DNA of 64,000 nt, taken from positions 4,509,014 to 4,573,013 of the forward strand of contig VZDJ01004378.1 in the NCBI GenBank assembly GCA_008694505.1, in the 5' to 3' direction. The translations under genes and the position numbers were made by a program. The stretch comes from Cyanoderma ruficeps (lineage: Eukaryota; Chordata; Aves; Passeriformes; Timaliidae). The notes beneath the pieces were generated by a model, which worked only from the letters and a program-made list of their open reading frames with translations, was not told where the DNA came from and did not search any database. Positions within the stretch are counted from its first letter, which is position 1, and each line of letters begins with the position of its first letter. Shown here in pieces: positions 33,928 through 47,100 of the stretch.

Positions 33928-36900
33928 ATCATGTTAGAGCCATGCCTCTATTCTTGTGTCTTTAGCTATGATTGGATTCTGTCTGCAAACGACTGGAACT
34001 GTATGCTGACCTTCCAAAACATTCCTGGAAGAAAAATGGATCCTCAAAGGGAAAAATAGTCTTGAATTGGGTTCATGTATTAAAACACGTGATTACTGAA
34101 AGAGATGAGGTCCCTGAAACTTTACCCTGAAATGTTTGACTACCCCAGTACACATTCAGGCTTTGGTGTGTAATTTGTCTGCATACATAATAGCTTCAAG
34201 GATATTAAGAAGACGAAGGATATTCTCTCAAATAAGGAGTTCTCGAATCACCATGTTCCCTCTACTGCCTAAGTAGCTTTAAAAAAATGTATCTACATCA
34301 TGTAATTCTAAAATCCTCAGAAGTTTAGGAAAGAACTAATTCTTTGTGAGTAAAGGAAAACCCTTTGTAATTTATTTTTATGTTAAGAAACAGATTTTTC
34401 TCCAAATGAAACTTACTAAAGGCAGTTTTCATCCAAGAATATTCAGTTGTTGGTAATACTTGTGCTGTGTCTCTATACATGGAAGAAATATTTCAGGATA
34501 CCTGTGAAATTTGTGCACATTTCAGAAACTGATTCCAAATTGTAATGAGTTTTAGAAAGATTGGCTCAGCTTTTGAGGAATAAAATACAGCAGACGGTGA
34601 TCTTTTTTTGAAAATCTTAGAGCAGAAGTTGTATTCTATAAACTGAACAGAATTTCACTCCTGTGTGCACAAATGCATAGAAAAAACCCTCCCATGCAGA
34701 TACTTTATTCAATTTTCTTTTTGCTGGGTAGTCTGAATAGAATTAGTATTAGTGAGATGCTTCAGCTGAAAGTTGACAAATGTGTATTTTTTAAGCCTAC
34801 TGTGTCTCTAAAGACCAAACTATGCAACTCTTTCTCATGCTAATGAGACGTTGAAGTCAATGTGATTTGACATGTAAGTGCCCAACAACTTCATAATCCT
34901 GCCCTAAATGCTTTTTCTTTGATAGATCTCTGTCATGGTGTCTTGCTGTCTCTCTGTCTTCTAAAAACAGGTTATCTAGAAAACTTTTTCTGGTGATATA
35001 TTGTGAAAAGAGAGCACAGTAGGCTTCCTGCCACTTTTTGAAAGCCTGTTAACAGTACATAGTAATTGCCTTTTGCTCCCATTTTCATTATAAATATAAT
35101 TTTATGCTGATATTTCAGCTCTATCTGACAATACTAAGCACCAAAATATCAAGATATCTAGAGTGTCCATCAGCATGACTGACACAGATTAGACAATTGT
35201 GCTTTTCATCAGCGAGGTTTCTGTCTCTGAAGACACTCTCAGTGCAGTGTAAAGCCAAATAAAATGGAAACAACACAGTGTAGTCTACTAAAACCCTGAA
35301 AAACCTAGAGCTTCAATGTCTCTTCTGTGTGTTTTTTTCAAAGACGAGACTAACTCTTAGATCTCCTTAAGGAAGATAAAAGTTTTAGTGGCCAAGGAGA
35401 GTCCTTAAATATGACAGGATAATTCTGGCCTTGGGCCTAATGTTTCTCCTGCAGTGATATCTTATCTGTGGGTACCTGAGATAATAACAAAAAATGAAAC
35501 TGAGTAAAATTCACACAATTAGATATCATGACACTTATTTACTAGATGAGAGTCTTTCCTCTGCGCACAGGGAACCAAGCCTGACTCTGTTTTCTGAAGA
35601 GCAGCTCAGTCTAGCACGCAGGACTATGAAAGCAAAAAATGAAAGTAATTTCATTGATACAGCCTGGTGCTAATACATATGCATGCCTCCTTACCACGCT
35701 TCTCATGGGCTCATGTTCAGTTAGCAGAGCTGCACCTGTGCATCAGGAGCCTACAATGGATGTGTTTTATGAACCAAATTATCAGTGAAAAGGCAATCTT
35801 TAATTTTACAGGCTACATACGTGTCTGTAGTGTCTGGTCTGCACAGAATGCTTAATGCAGGGACTGAATGGCATTTGTGATATCAGGAAAAGGTTTTTCA
35901 TCTCAATGAGATTCAATCTAACCTGCAAATGAACTCTGGATTCTTGGCCTCTCTGTTTCTTCCCTTCCTTTGTGCACATAAGAACCAGAAAGGCAGCCAC
36001 GGCTGACCTTAGACTGGGGTCATTGTAGTGCTGTCACCATCAGTCCTCTACAACTCTTCATAGTATGGAGCAGCTGAACAGACTCCCACAGGGGAGCAGA
36101 GCAGAGCAGAGCATCTCCAGATACAGTAATTTGTATTTGCTTCAGTGGTGGTCTGTTCTTCAACGAAAAGCAGGGATTAACACCCGTACCTCCAGCCATG
36201 GTAATCTCTCTGTCCTGCTGAAGGGTGTATGGTCAAGCCCTGGAGATACGGAGCCGATACAGCAAATACTTGAGCATATTGCATCTGCCGGAGGATGAAG
36301 TGAGAGGTGAGCAGGGCTGCAGCTGATGCTCAGCAGAGTTTCCAGGCTGATGCCCTTCACATGCTACATATCTACTGCAGGCTGTAGCTGCTGGGGATGG
36401 AGCCATCACAAAGAAACGAGATTTAAATATTGGTGAAGTAACTGTCTGGTCTCTGTCTCACCGGTGGCTAAGCTGTGCTTCCAAACCAATTTACTGTCCA
36501 GCCCTCTCCCAATCATTCATATGTTGTGCAGCATTTGTGCAGACATTGATACATCAGCTATAAAACAAACATGAACTTAATAGACTGAGATGAAGATATG
36601 GATGAAAAGCCTTTACAGAAAGGAGAAAAAGTACTGTGAGCCATGATAATTTCTTCTTTTAACACAGACACATCTTTCTGCCAGTTCACAAACAAAAGAC
36701 TAAATCATGCTAATTTTTTTCTCATAATAAAGAAGAAATTACCTCTATTAACTGTGCAGCAGGGGCTTTTTTGTGCATTTGTTGCTGCAGTTCTAAAGCC
36801 TCCTCTCTTCACTAAATTTATTGAAGTTTAGCCTTACTGGCTCACCAGTGAGGGCAAGACACATCTGCAGGTGAAACCCACCTGCACAGCAGAGCATTCT

Positions 36901-39900
36901 GTGTTCTATCCCATATCCCAAGAAGTCCAGTTTTCCCTATCCTTTTCCCTTGGTGAACATCAGAAGGCTTCTGTTGGTCTTCAAGGCAATGTATCTGTAT
37001 TCTATATTTGTATTTCAAATAAGAAGCTGATTAATTAATTTAATAACATATTAATTTGTGCTGAAGTAGCTTCAGGATGCTACTACTGAAATAAATGGAT
37101 TTATTCTACATAAACACTACCTGAGTTGGCTACATGGTTTTATTTAAAGAGGGTCACATGTTGAAAAGCCAGGATAATTTCAAAGCACTCATAAGATTCC
37201 AATGGCATTCTCAGATACCGTGTAGTCTGTGCAAACAGTTGATATGAAAATAATGAATTCAGGGAAAAAAAGAGCTACTTTTCTTTAGAAGCAGCAAAAA
37301 TATAAGGGTCTTAAAATCAATAATATTTCAGCAGTTAAAAAAATGAATATCTAGTTCCTATTTGTCCTTTCAGGATGCAGACAGTGCAAGACAGCTCTCT
37401 CTAAAGCATTTTATTGAAGCTGTGGAGCACAGTCAGCAGCAAGGTACTGGCCTTAGTTGTGGGATACCAGATCTACTCTGCCCTGCATCCTAGACCTACA
37501 TCTTATACTTCTGTTAGAAAGAGCCACCCACCAGGCTACTTTCCTGGACAGAGCTGAGATAGGACCTCTCAGCTGCGGAGGCAAAACTGAGCGCTTCTTT
37601 TCCGAGGAGAAGCGCTGGACTGCTCCTCCTCAGGAAACAGCACGGTAAATAGGCTTGCTGCTCCTGCAGGGAAGGACCAGTGAGGACAGGCGATGCCAGC
37701 TCCTGCCTCTTCTTCCCCCAGCCACTGCCCTGGCCCAGGATAACCTGGCTGCTTCCTGAGAAGCAGAAGAAAACTTGGTTTCTTAAAGACAGAAAACGAA
37801 GCAGCAGAGTTCTGTTCATGTGCTACGCTTTGTAATTATCTGTTGCATAAAGCTGTTTACATGTCCTTTTCCTGAGTTCATGGAAGGTGAAATACTCTCT
37901 GTTTCCATCAGAAACTCTGTTTTAAACTTGGAAATCTTTCCAAAGTGTATCTATAACAAGACAAGGTCTTGTTAGACTGAAAATCTTTAGTTTTTCTTTG
38001 AAAAAAAAATGTCAGAAGAAAATCCTACATAGCACTGAGACTTATCTTTATAAGAAAACAAAACCAAACAAAAATAACACTCTTTTACCCTATGGGCTTT
38101 CCTGAAATTTTGATTGATATATGTCAAGAGATTTGAAGATCTGAAATAGGACAACCTGAATGTCCTGAGCATTGGATAATATCTCTAATTTTTGAATATT
38201 TGACTCCTCCTGAAGTTAGGATCAATGATACCTTTCTCGATAGCTCAATAGAAAATATCAGAGTCAAAAGCAGAGCCAAATCATAAATATTTTTATTAGA
38301 TTACAAAAATAAAACTTTCCTCATCAGTTCACCAGCTACAGATCATCAGTTATATTTCACTGGCCATATTATTTTTGAACTGCTTCTAACAAAATACTAC
38401 AGACTTTTGACTTGTGTTTGTAGAAATGAGAATAATTGAAAAAAAATGCATGTAAGTCATTACAGAAATAGTAGCAGTCCAAGGGATTGCCCCCAGAAAG
38501 TGAACTTTGATGGCATACCATATTTATTTATTAATTTAGCAACTTAACATTTGCATAAAACTCAGAACTATTCCAATGAATTATGTTGCACAATAACTTC
38601 AGACATCTCTACTAATCCTACAGAACATCAAAAGCAAAGCTGGCTGCTATTCAACTCTGGGTTCAGTGCCATGACAACAGATGGAATTCATGGCTGAGGA
38701 GTAAAAAAACAGACTTCCATCCCCCTGTCACTTTTTTGTAAGAATCCCTAAAGAGAAAATTATGCAAACTAGTCAAAACTGAATGTAGAACAGGGATGCC
38801 TGTGACTGTGTGCTATCTGCATTTACACAAAATCACTTTTTTGTGAAACAGAATGTAAGTGGTAAAAGTATATATGGAAGTCTTGTTTAAATTCTTGCAA
38901 AGGGCAAAGAGGAGGAGGGAGAATGGGCTGGATTTCTCTCCCTCTGAGTTCGTGGAGAGCAGACTGAAATTCATAATATTATGGTCATAGGCAGATGACA
39001 TGAGAATGATTTTTTTATGTTGTTAAACGAATGTTCCTATGTTTTATGAAGAGATCATTCTGAGGCATGTTATCTAAATCTGTATGTTTTGCAGTACAAT
39101 TTAATTTGGCAATATTGTGATATCTGTAGATTGAACATTTTGGACATTACTGTCCTGTAGTTAAGAAAGCCATAAATGAAAACCTAAAAGTTAAAAATAT
39201 TTGTTGGTTTACATTATCCATTAACAAGAAAACTGTTGAGATGTATGGGAATTGTAAATGTAAAGAGATCTTTCACTTATTTTTGTTGCTGTTTTTTTTT
39301 TTTTTTTTAATCTAGTCAACATCCCACAGATATGGTGATGAGTCAGATGAGTCTACTATGCAACTACTAAAGACCACTATTGCTTCAAAAGACCAGGCAG
39401 TCAAGCTTACCAAGTTTAGAAGAAAAAAATAACCACACTAGTGTTCAAAAAAGTCAATTAAAAATAGGCTCAGTCTTGCAGGTAGAAATAAGAATTCTTG
39501 GAAGTGAGATGAAAATAATAGAAAAAAATGTAGTCTTAAGACTGGATGCAGCAATGCATTGTTCAAAGATTTGCTAAGGTGTTTGCATGATCAGATAATA
39601 CATGTACAGCATAATATAAAATAGAAATGGCAACTCTGGCTACCTATCCCTGTCTAATAGAAGGACAGTGCTCTATAAATAGATTTTCAGAATTGTCTTC
39701 ACATTTTTCTAAGCAGTAAAAATGTGCTGTCCATCAGAACCATCTGTAGTACAGAGAAGAAGCATGAGTGATTTTTTTTCTGCAGAACTCGCCATATGGT
39801 TCTGCATTCATTTTATTTTGGAATGCTTCTTTAGTACCCTGGTGATTGGGTGCTGCAGGAAAAAAAGGAATGTTTTAACATTTCCTCACCTAGCTACAAG

Positions 39901-40047
39901 GTCTGTAGCAAACTTGAAATGGTTTGCCACTGAAAGAATGCATAAGGACCAAAAACCTTGGCTAAATACATTATGCCTATATGGTTGACGTTTGAAGAAG
40001 TTTGACTCAAGGTCTTGTTTTGTGGCCTTTGCTTTTTCACTGAGGAT

Positions 40048-40070
40048 CTTCTTTCTTTCTTTCTTTCTTT
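40048..40070. repeat. (CTTT)n microsatellite
   Basis: Five CTTT units in a row follow one CTT. Confidence 0.85.
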
Positions 40071-41919
40071 TACATATGGTGAAAGAGAAAAGCTGCAGGC
40101 TTTGATAATAGCTGCAAAATCGTTTATTTTATTTTTTAACTTTAATTTATTGCAGTAGTTATGACTCTGAGGTACTACAGTAATTTTTTTCCTGGAATAC
40201 CTGATGTGTGTGTCTGGTTCTTTGGCCTGACCTATGACAAAGAACAAGTTATGAAAGACTTCTCTGCTCAAGCAGTGTGATTAGAAGGTCAGCTGTGCAT
40301 AGTTGCATTCAGAGGCCTACAGTTGCAGATTTTAGATTTGAGGGGAATTTCAAAAATATGGTCAAGAGTATAAACTATGTGTCAGCCTTTTTTTAGATTC
40401 CCAGTTCCTATACTACAAAAGCATTTATTTGGCCTTTAGTAAGACTACTCCTTCACCTGGTGTTTTACATAAAATTTAATGGATGACTAATTCAGCCTTG
40501 TTAAAGCTCACCCTCAGCTGACCGGAGACAGAAATTAATAATGATAGACTAGTAGACAGAGTTATGTCTTTATAAGGCTAAGGAGGATTTTAATGTGCTC
40601 ATTAAAAAAGAAATTCACTAACAAAGTTTACATTGTCATACAATAGAAAAATTCCTAATTTTGTGATACACAATGGGGCATCCAATTTAGGAAGGGTCAG
40701 TGAGTTTCAGGGGTCCTTTTCCTCCTTTCTGGAGTGATTACTTTCTTTGGAAACCTACCTTTTGAGGAGAGGGTGGAAGGCAGCAAGACCTTTTGAGATG
40801 ACAATGAGATCAAAAAAGAAGGAGTGATTATTCAAATCCCTCAGAGAAATAAAAGCCTGAAGTAAGAAGAACTGAACCCAAAAAGGACCAGGCAGGGCGG
40901 GTAGCGGGCAAAGGGGAATGAGAAGCAGGAACTGAATGCAGAGGGCAAGGCCTGAATGGGAAGCAGTGAAAGAATTAGGAGTTGAAAAGGGAAGGAGGAG
41001 GGGAAATTAGGGCTGAAGAAGAGAAGAAAGCAGTGAGAGGCACATCATGGTGAATGGAAGCAGAGATGGAAAGTTTATTCTTCTCAGCTTGTAGTAGTTC
41101 TTCTGAATACTTTATATGATAGATCTATTTTGCTAAAGCACAGCTTAAATGTGCTGCTTGTCCTGAAGTCAGATTTATTAAATTTTCCATTTCTGCATCT
41201 GTTGTCAGAGTGGGCCACACTAGTGAGTGGCAGGTACTGTAAAGTTTCAGAAGGCCATGAGACAGCACATCCAGTCCTCCACTTGGTTGCTTAGATACAC
41301 CAATGAATTGTATTAGGATTTTTTCACCTCACATTTGCACTCCTGTATGCTTCAGCTATTGCATTTCAGATAATAACATGAACAGGCTCCAGGCACACAA
41401 AAATAAAATCTTCTTTTTCTGAAGAAAGCTGCCTACAGCACAGCGGCAATAATAGCAAGCATTAGATCAAATAGTTTTTCTCATAATTTTTCTAAAATTA
41501 TTCTTTTGCAACCTCTGTACTTAACATTCCAATTAATTTAACTTTAAATGAACTTCCAACTAAAAAAAAACAATCATTGCACTTATTAGCCAAATAAAAA
41601 CCTAGATTTATCCTATAGTAATTTTCTTCTGATTTTGAGATTAGTAGTCCAGCTGTAAGTGCAGTTTCTCTTTCAGTACTGGCATGTAATAAGATGGAAA
41701 TCCGTGTCATTTCCAGGCATGGCCTGTAGCTTTGGAAGAGTCAGCACACAGAAGACTTGTGGAGAGTTATCTCCTTTTGTGTCATTTAGCCTATTTTATA
41801 ATTTGGCTCACACTGAGTCTCTTTTTGGCTGCTAAAAAATCTGGGAGATCTTCATGGGTCCTAGACATAAATGGAGTCTAACCTGCTTTGAGAAAAAAAA
41901 TAAGACAAAGCAGATGTCA

Positions 41920-42035
41920 AAGAGGGAGAGGGAGAGTATGATGAGGACAAGAACAAGGAAGATGATGGGGATAATAATGCAAAGAAGGAAGAAGAAAAGA
42001 AAGAGAAAGAGAGGGAAGGAGAAAGAGAGAATGAG
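41920..42035. repeat. Purine-rich tract (GA-rich)
   Basis: The plus strand is mostly G and A for over 110 bases, with GAGGGA and GAAAGAGA units. The open frames it creates, rich in Lys, Arg and Glu or in Ser, Leu and Phe, are composition artefacts. Confidence 0.7.
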
Positions 42036-43864
42036 CTGGTTATTTTTTCCAATGAAGTTTAGCTAAGAAAAGCTACAGAAAAGATGATGGATTGTTTAGC
42101 AGTGAAAAACCTGTTTTACAAATAGTTAAATATGTTTTAAAGGTTAAATGTTTTACATCACCCCATGAATTGAAGAAAATTAATTTCAGAAATAAAGAAA
42201 ATGCACGAATCTGGCCGTGTTCCTATTTTTTATTTAAGAAGAACCACTAATGCATGACACTACACTTTAACAAATTAGACAGAAATAGAAAATAAATCGA
42301 GTAATATAACTGTGGAAATAACAAGATATAGTGAAGTGTCTGATTACATGCAGTCTCTGGAAGAATAAAATAATTTGAGCATCTTGTCACAATGTCTGGT
42401 AGGAAAGAAGTTAACAGAAATAATTATTAAAAAAGAATAACTGATTTATTGTAGGAAGAGCTAGACAAATAAAATCTCTCACTAAGAAAGTAAATTACAG
42501 ATTTTATTTTAAATCAGAATAAAATATATTTTGCCATAGGCAAGAATACATTCTTGTGTGTACTGTAAGTTTTGGGTTGGTTTGTTTTTTTCTCCAAATT
42601 TAGTTAAACTGCCAGAAGTTTTGTTGTACATTCAAATTCCACAAAGAAATATTGGGAAGCCTGTGCAAGATGTCTGTCTCTTAGAGTCCTGAAAAGAGTA
42701 GAAGATGACCGCATCTACAATTCTTCTGATTTCAATTGTAGCAAAGTGCAGCTATCAGTGTTTTACAAGGGAAAGTGGGATTCAAAACAAAGATTAGCAT
42801 CTGCACACTTCCTCCTCCCTTTTAAAGGAGGTGACCTATTTATTAATAGCATTTTCAAAGAAATTAATGAGTTTCTATTCATTCCCCTTCTCTCCCCATA
42901 TGAATGCTGTACTCACTGTTTCTATGTTCCTGTGTGTTCATGAACCCTGAAATGGAGAAATCTAACAGGGAGTCTAAACTGAGTGTTAACCACTTTTTCT
43001 TAACAGCTTACATTGACATATGCTTAGATGAAGCCATTGCTCTCATGAAAGACAAAAGAGTATTGTCCAGGCATTTCAATAAGTCTTTCTCTGCCACTTT
43101 TTTCAGAAGGACGTCTTTATTATTTGTTTCCAATTGGTAGCAGACATTAGTAAATGAGTAATTAATACTTTCCTCCACGGAAAAATTTGCCTAAGTAGAA
43201 TTCCTCATGACAAAATCGTTGCACTCCAAAGAATTCTGCATGTGCCAGGTATAAGACTGCTGAGCACTCTGCAGCGCATCAACCACCCTTGAGAGCATGT
43301 ATTAATTGAATCTCACCAATCCCTGAAGGTTTTATAGGTCCTACACAATGAGGTCCCTTCTGTTTTTTCCGGCTAAAAGATGTATGCAAACAACTTTGGT
43401 ACTCTACTCGGTTGACTTAACATTTGAGGGCTTTCCTGAGCTAGGGAACAGTTTAAATGGTCCAGCTTAGAGACATTCAGTAAAGGTATTATGACTCAGA
43501 GGTTCCACACCCCATCATGTCATTATATTTCACATTTGTCCAAGCATTGGCTGAGTGTCAGTAGTTGCCTATATACACATCCTGAAATAACAGGGAAAAG
43601 AAACTTGAGTTTGATTGGGCCACAAAGAAAAAGATGCAATCTAAGTTGAAACAGCTAATGTTTACCCCAGGATCAGAGCATACATCCTCACTAATGCAAC
43701 TCCTTGACTGACAAGTGAAGACCTGACCAGTTGACGCAACCTCTATGTAAATCCAAACTCTCAGAGTGATTACTGTCCTTCAGTCCCTTCTTGGTTCTTA
43801 GAAGGAGTCCTCTGTAATTTCAAAGGATGCAAGGCTGATATCCTACTCTGGCCACTGACAGGTA

Positions 43865-43870
43865 GGTGAA
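43865..43870. other. Target-site duplication GGTGAA, left copy
   Basis: This is identical to 44146-44151, on the other side of the solo LTR at 43871-44145. A 6-bp duplication is typical of alpharetrovirus-like and ERVK-like integrases. Confidence 0.85.
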
Positions 43871-44145
43871 TGTCACCGTTAGGGACACGAAAGAACCACA
43901 CTCACTGTCAGGCTGAAGTGAGGAAAAGAAGGGCAGTTTATTATGATTTAGGGTTTAAATAGGATTTGGAATTTGACCAAAGATTGGGAGATGTGAGGAA
44001 CACCCCTCTGACCCCAGTGGTCAAACCAGCAGTCCATCACAGAGAAGAATGAGAAAACAATCTACTTGTTTATGTTACATGCATAAGAATCTCCAGTAGA
44101 AATATGTAAACAAAATCATCAGAAGGGTAAAGAATCAGAGCAACA
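43871..44145 (-). mobile_element. Solo LTR of an endogenous retrovirus, 275 bp, 6-bp target duplication
   Basis: On the minus strand the element begins TGTTGC and ends GTGACA, the TG...CA form of LTRs. It is flanked by perfect GGTGAA duplications (43865-43870 and 44146-44151). On its own strand a TATTTAAA box (about 43958-43965) is followed closely by AATAAA (plus-strand tttatt at 43937-43942) and then about 66 bases to the end. That is the U3-R-U5 order, compressed. No viral genes flank it, so the provirus was lost by recombination between its two LTRs. The 6-bp duplication suggests a class II (alpha/beta-like) origin. It lies about 23 kb upstream of PTPRZ1 in the same orientation. Confidence 0.9.
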
Positions 44146-44151
44146 GGTGAA
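44146..44151. other. Target-site duplication GGTGAA, right copy
   Basis: This is the partner of 43865-43870 and marks the exact right edge of the solo LTR. Confidence 0.85.
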
Positions 44152-47100
44152 GGACATTAAAAATATGTCCCTGTTCAGCCTGCTCAGCCTTCCTGCTCCC
44201 ATAAAGAAGAAGAAGAGCATCATGGTCTATAGCAGACCTGGACTTAGAGCAACATACACAAAACAGAATTCTAACTCTGCAGTTGAGGTAGAAGTTGCAT
44301 TTTACTTGCAGAAACTTTCTAATATTGTGCAACAATTTCTATCATTTGATTGCATAAACCTGCTTAGTAAGACTTGATTGTAAAGTCTTTGGTAAATCCA
44401 GTTTTACTACTTGAAAGGGCACACATAAAGTGTCAGCATTTGGAAAGAAGTACTCAAGCCCTGTGTGGAGTTGTTAAAGAGACTTGACTCAAAACATATG
44501 GTGAAGAACTGAAGAGTAGGAACATGCTTATCTAAACAGTGGAAATTTGCAAACTCAAAGAAATACACATGAAGATTTGGGAGAGAAGAAATGGAAGCAA
44601 AATTTAAACACTCATTCAGACAGAAAGGGTGTATGAGAAAGAGAAGTTCCAGAGGAATGAAGAGCTATTTTCATCCCCATTATATAAGGTAGACAACAAG
44701 TGACAAAATATAAGTGGGGTGTTTTAAAAATAATGTACTCATGGTAGGGTTACCATGTGAAGAAGGTACATAGCCAGTAATACAGTCCTGTCTTTCCTGA
44801 GTGACTTTCATAAAATCCATATTCAACAACACTTGCTTTCTAGCAAACAATGGAACATTCAGCTTATATGTGAGGGGAAAGGGCTTTCCAGTGTAAAAAG
44901 AGGGTACAGAATGGGAAAGAGAAGCAACATTGGCACAAAAGAGTCAAAGAATGCCAATTCAGAAGGCGAGTGTGAAAGTAAAATCTGCTTCCATGCCTGC
45001 TACAGCATATATTACACAACTGGCACTTACTTGGCAAATCATCCACTCAGGCACTGAACTTGGCAGCACCACAGGGATAACCTCTATGTGAGAAAGGACT
45101 GTTCCTCAACAATATCTCTAAAATGTTTGGCACCAAAGTACTTTTTTTTTTCTTTTTTTGGGAAAGCAAGTATTTCTTTCACTTTGCATTTCGCTTGAAA
45201 ACGAGCATTTTCTTTTGGCTGCAGAGGAGACATCCTGTCAGTGACTTTTGGTTTATTCTTCATATGGTGTTTCAGATTACTTAGTATTGTGTACAAATGC
45301 CATTGCACAACATTTTGTAGATGTTCCCATGTTAGAGAGCAATGGGTGTATTCAGAGACTTGCTCAGTTTAAATGATCTCCTTGTTAATTATTTGAGGAA
45401 TTATGATGGATGCTTATGACTGCAGTGCCCTGGTAGAAAGTCTACAGATGGAAAGATGAAAAGCACTCAAATTAGTAGTGAAACTGAAATGTATTTTTTT
45501 CTTCTGACATAGTATCTTCTGCACTGTAGAGAAGTAAAGATTTGGGGCATTAATAAGAGGAATAGTCATTTTTATCTTTAGCAAAGTAAATCTATTCCGT
45601 TTAATGCTTTGCTGCAGGTTATATACTTAAATTACATAGTCATGTAGAAAATCAGTGCCAAATTCTACAAACATGAGAGCGAATGCTATTAATTTGTGCA
45701 AGATAAGTTAAGAACATGTTCCAAAGCATCCCAGGATATAACTTTGCTTTAAAGAGGGATGGGATCACATGACTCCTAGAATGGGACAGTGTGTTTCTAA
45801 GCACACTCCAAATATGAAAAATCAGTCGTCCAGATAAGAACCTAAGACTCTCAAAGAAAACAGGGGTTAATTTTTAATGTGGTTGGAATCATGATTTCTC
45901 AAAAGAAACAAATATGTTAGTCTTCCAATTTGCAAAGAAACATGAAAGTGGACAGAGGCAAAGATGTTTATTATGATGCAGAGGAAATTAATTCCTACAG
46001 TCTTGATTTTGATTTACAATTAGTCTCTAAGGAATAACGGAAACTTTTCAGTGAAATTAAATAATAGGACTTCTTCTTGCTGTGCACAACAAATTTAAAG
46101 TCTTTGAATCAGGAGAATGAAAGTCACCTACAAATATGTAGGCATTCTAAGTGATTTACACTCTATTCAGTACCTCCCACAGAAAGCCTGTTCAGGTGGA
46201 ACATGGACATTACTTTTAAATAAAGTAGGTGTAAATGCTACCATGAAGATATAATCATTCTGAGAATTATTCTTGCTAGAAAAGATTGCAGCAGTCAACT
46301 AGTAGGTCTTTGTAGGTAAACATTTTAAGAAGGCTTCTAAATGGTGTTTTCCCATATGCATCCCCATACTTAGTAGCAGATGGCATAAAATGGCATCACA
46401 TACTGATCTCTCTCTTTTTCTCTTTCAATTCTACTGGCACTCATTTTGATGAATAGAGGGTTACAGCCAAAATGACACACACATGACTAATGCCTGAGGC
46501 CCAGATGAGGAAACAAGACTCATTTCAGGTCTGAACTTGACCATTTTAATGATGGTGGGAAGAGACAGGAACCACGCCTGATCAGATGGGATAAGCAGCT
46601 GACTTTCTCTCCTTCCTGACCTGACATGGACAGACATTTAGTCTCAGCAGTGCCTTTGCCTTGCCTCATCCTGTGTCTCCATGCTCTAAAGCTGCAATAT
46701 GTTCTGTGTTGGGTGCTGCCACTCCTAGACTGCTCATGCTAGCTTTGAATGTTCATCACAACTATACTGGGTACAGATTTCCTGAAGGACTTCACACGAT
46801 ATTAATTTGATCCATTGTCTTCAAAAAGAACATCTCACTTCAGAAGATCATAAATCATGTAGGTCAAAGAGGGTGAGCAGCTCCTTAGAGAAAATGAGCC
46901 AAAAGACCAAAATGAGGAAAATCTTAAGCTCCTAAGATTGCTAAGTGAAGATTTTCTTTGTAGTTGGAGAGTTTTTTAGCACCTCTTCCTCAATTTGTCT
47001 GCCTTGGAACTGAGATCGCAGGGAGATACAGGATCTTCTCATTTAAATGATCTGTTCTTCCACTGCCATGTAATGCCACGGATGCAACAGCAGAGGAATG

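Larger units (their letters stand above)
22191..43864. other. Intergenic DNA upstream of PTPRZ1: no gene seen
   Basis: About 21.7 kb without a coding exon, RNA gene or CR1 copy that I can recognise. Contents noted: a plus-strand TATAAAAA at 22398-22405 at the island edge, (AATA)n at 27080-27119, a G/T tract at 33836-33927, a perfect inverted repeat at 37955-37973, (CTTT)n at 40048-40070, and a purine-rich block at about 41920-42035. Single ambiguous bases occur at 24916 and 25870. In other vertebrates the neighbour on this side of PTPRZ1 is FAM3C, far away. Enhancers may be present but cannot be proven from one sequence. Confidence 0.6.

Noticed and set aside
41854..42066. 70-codon Lys/Arg-rich frame and its Ser-rich antisense
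   Set aside because: Low-complexity GA tract; no family match.
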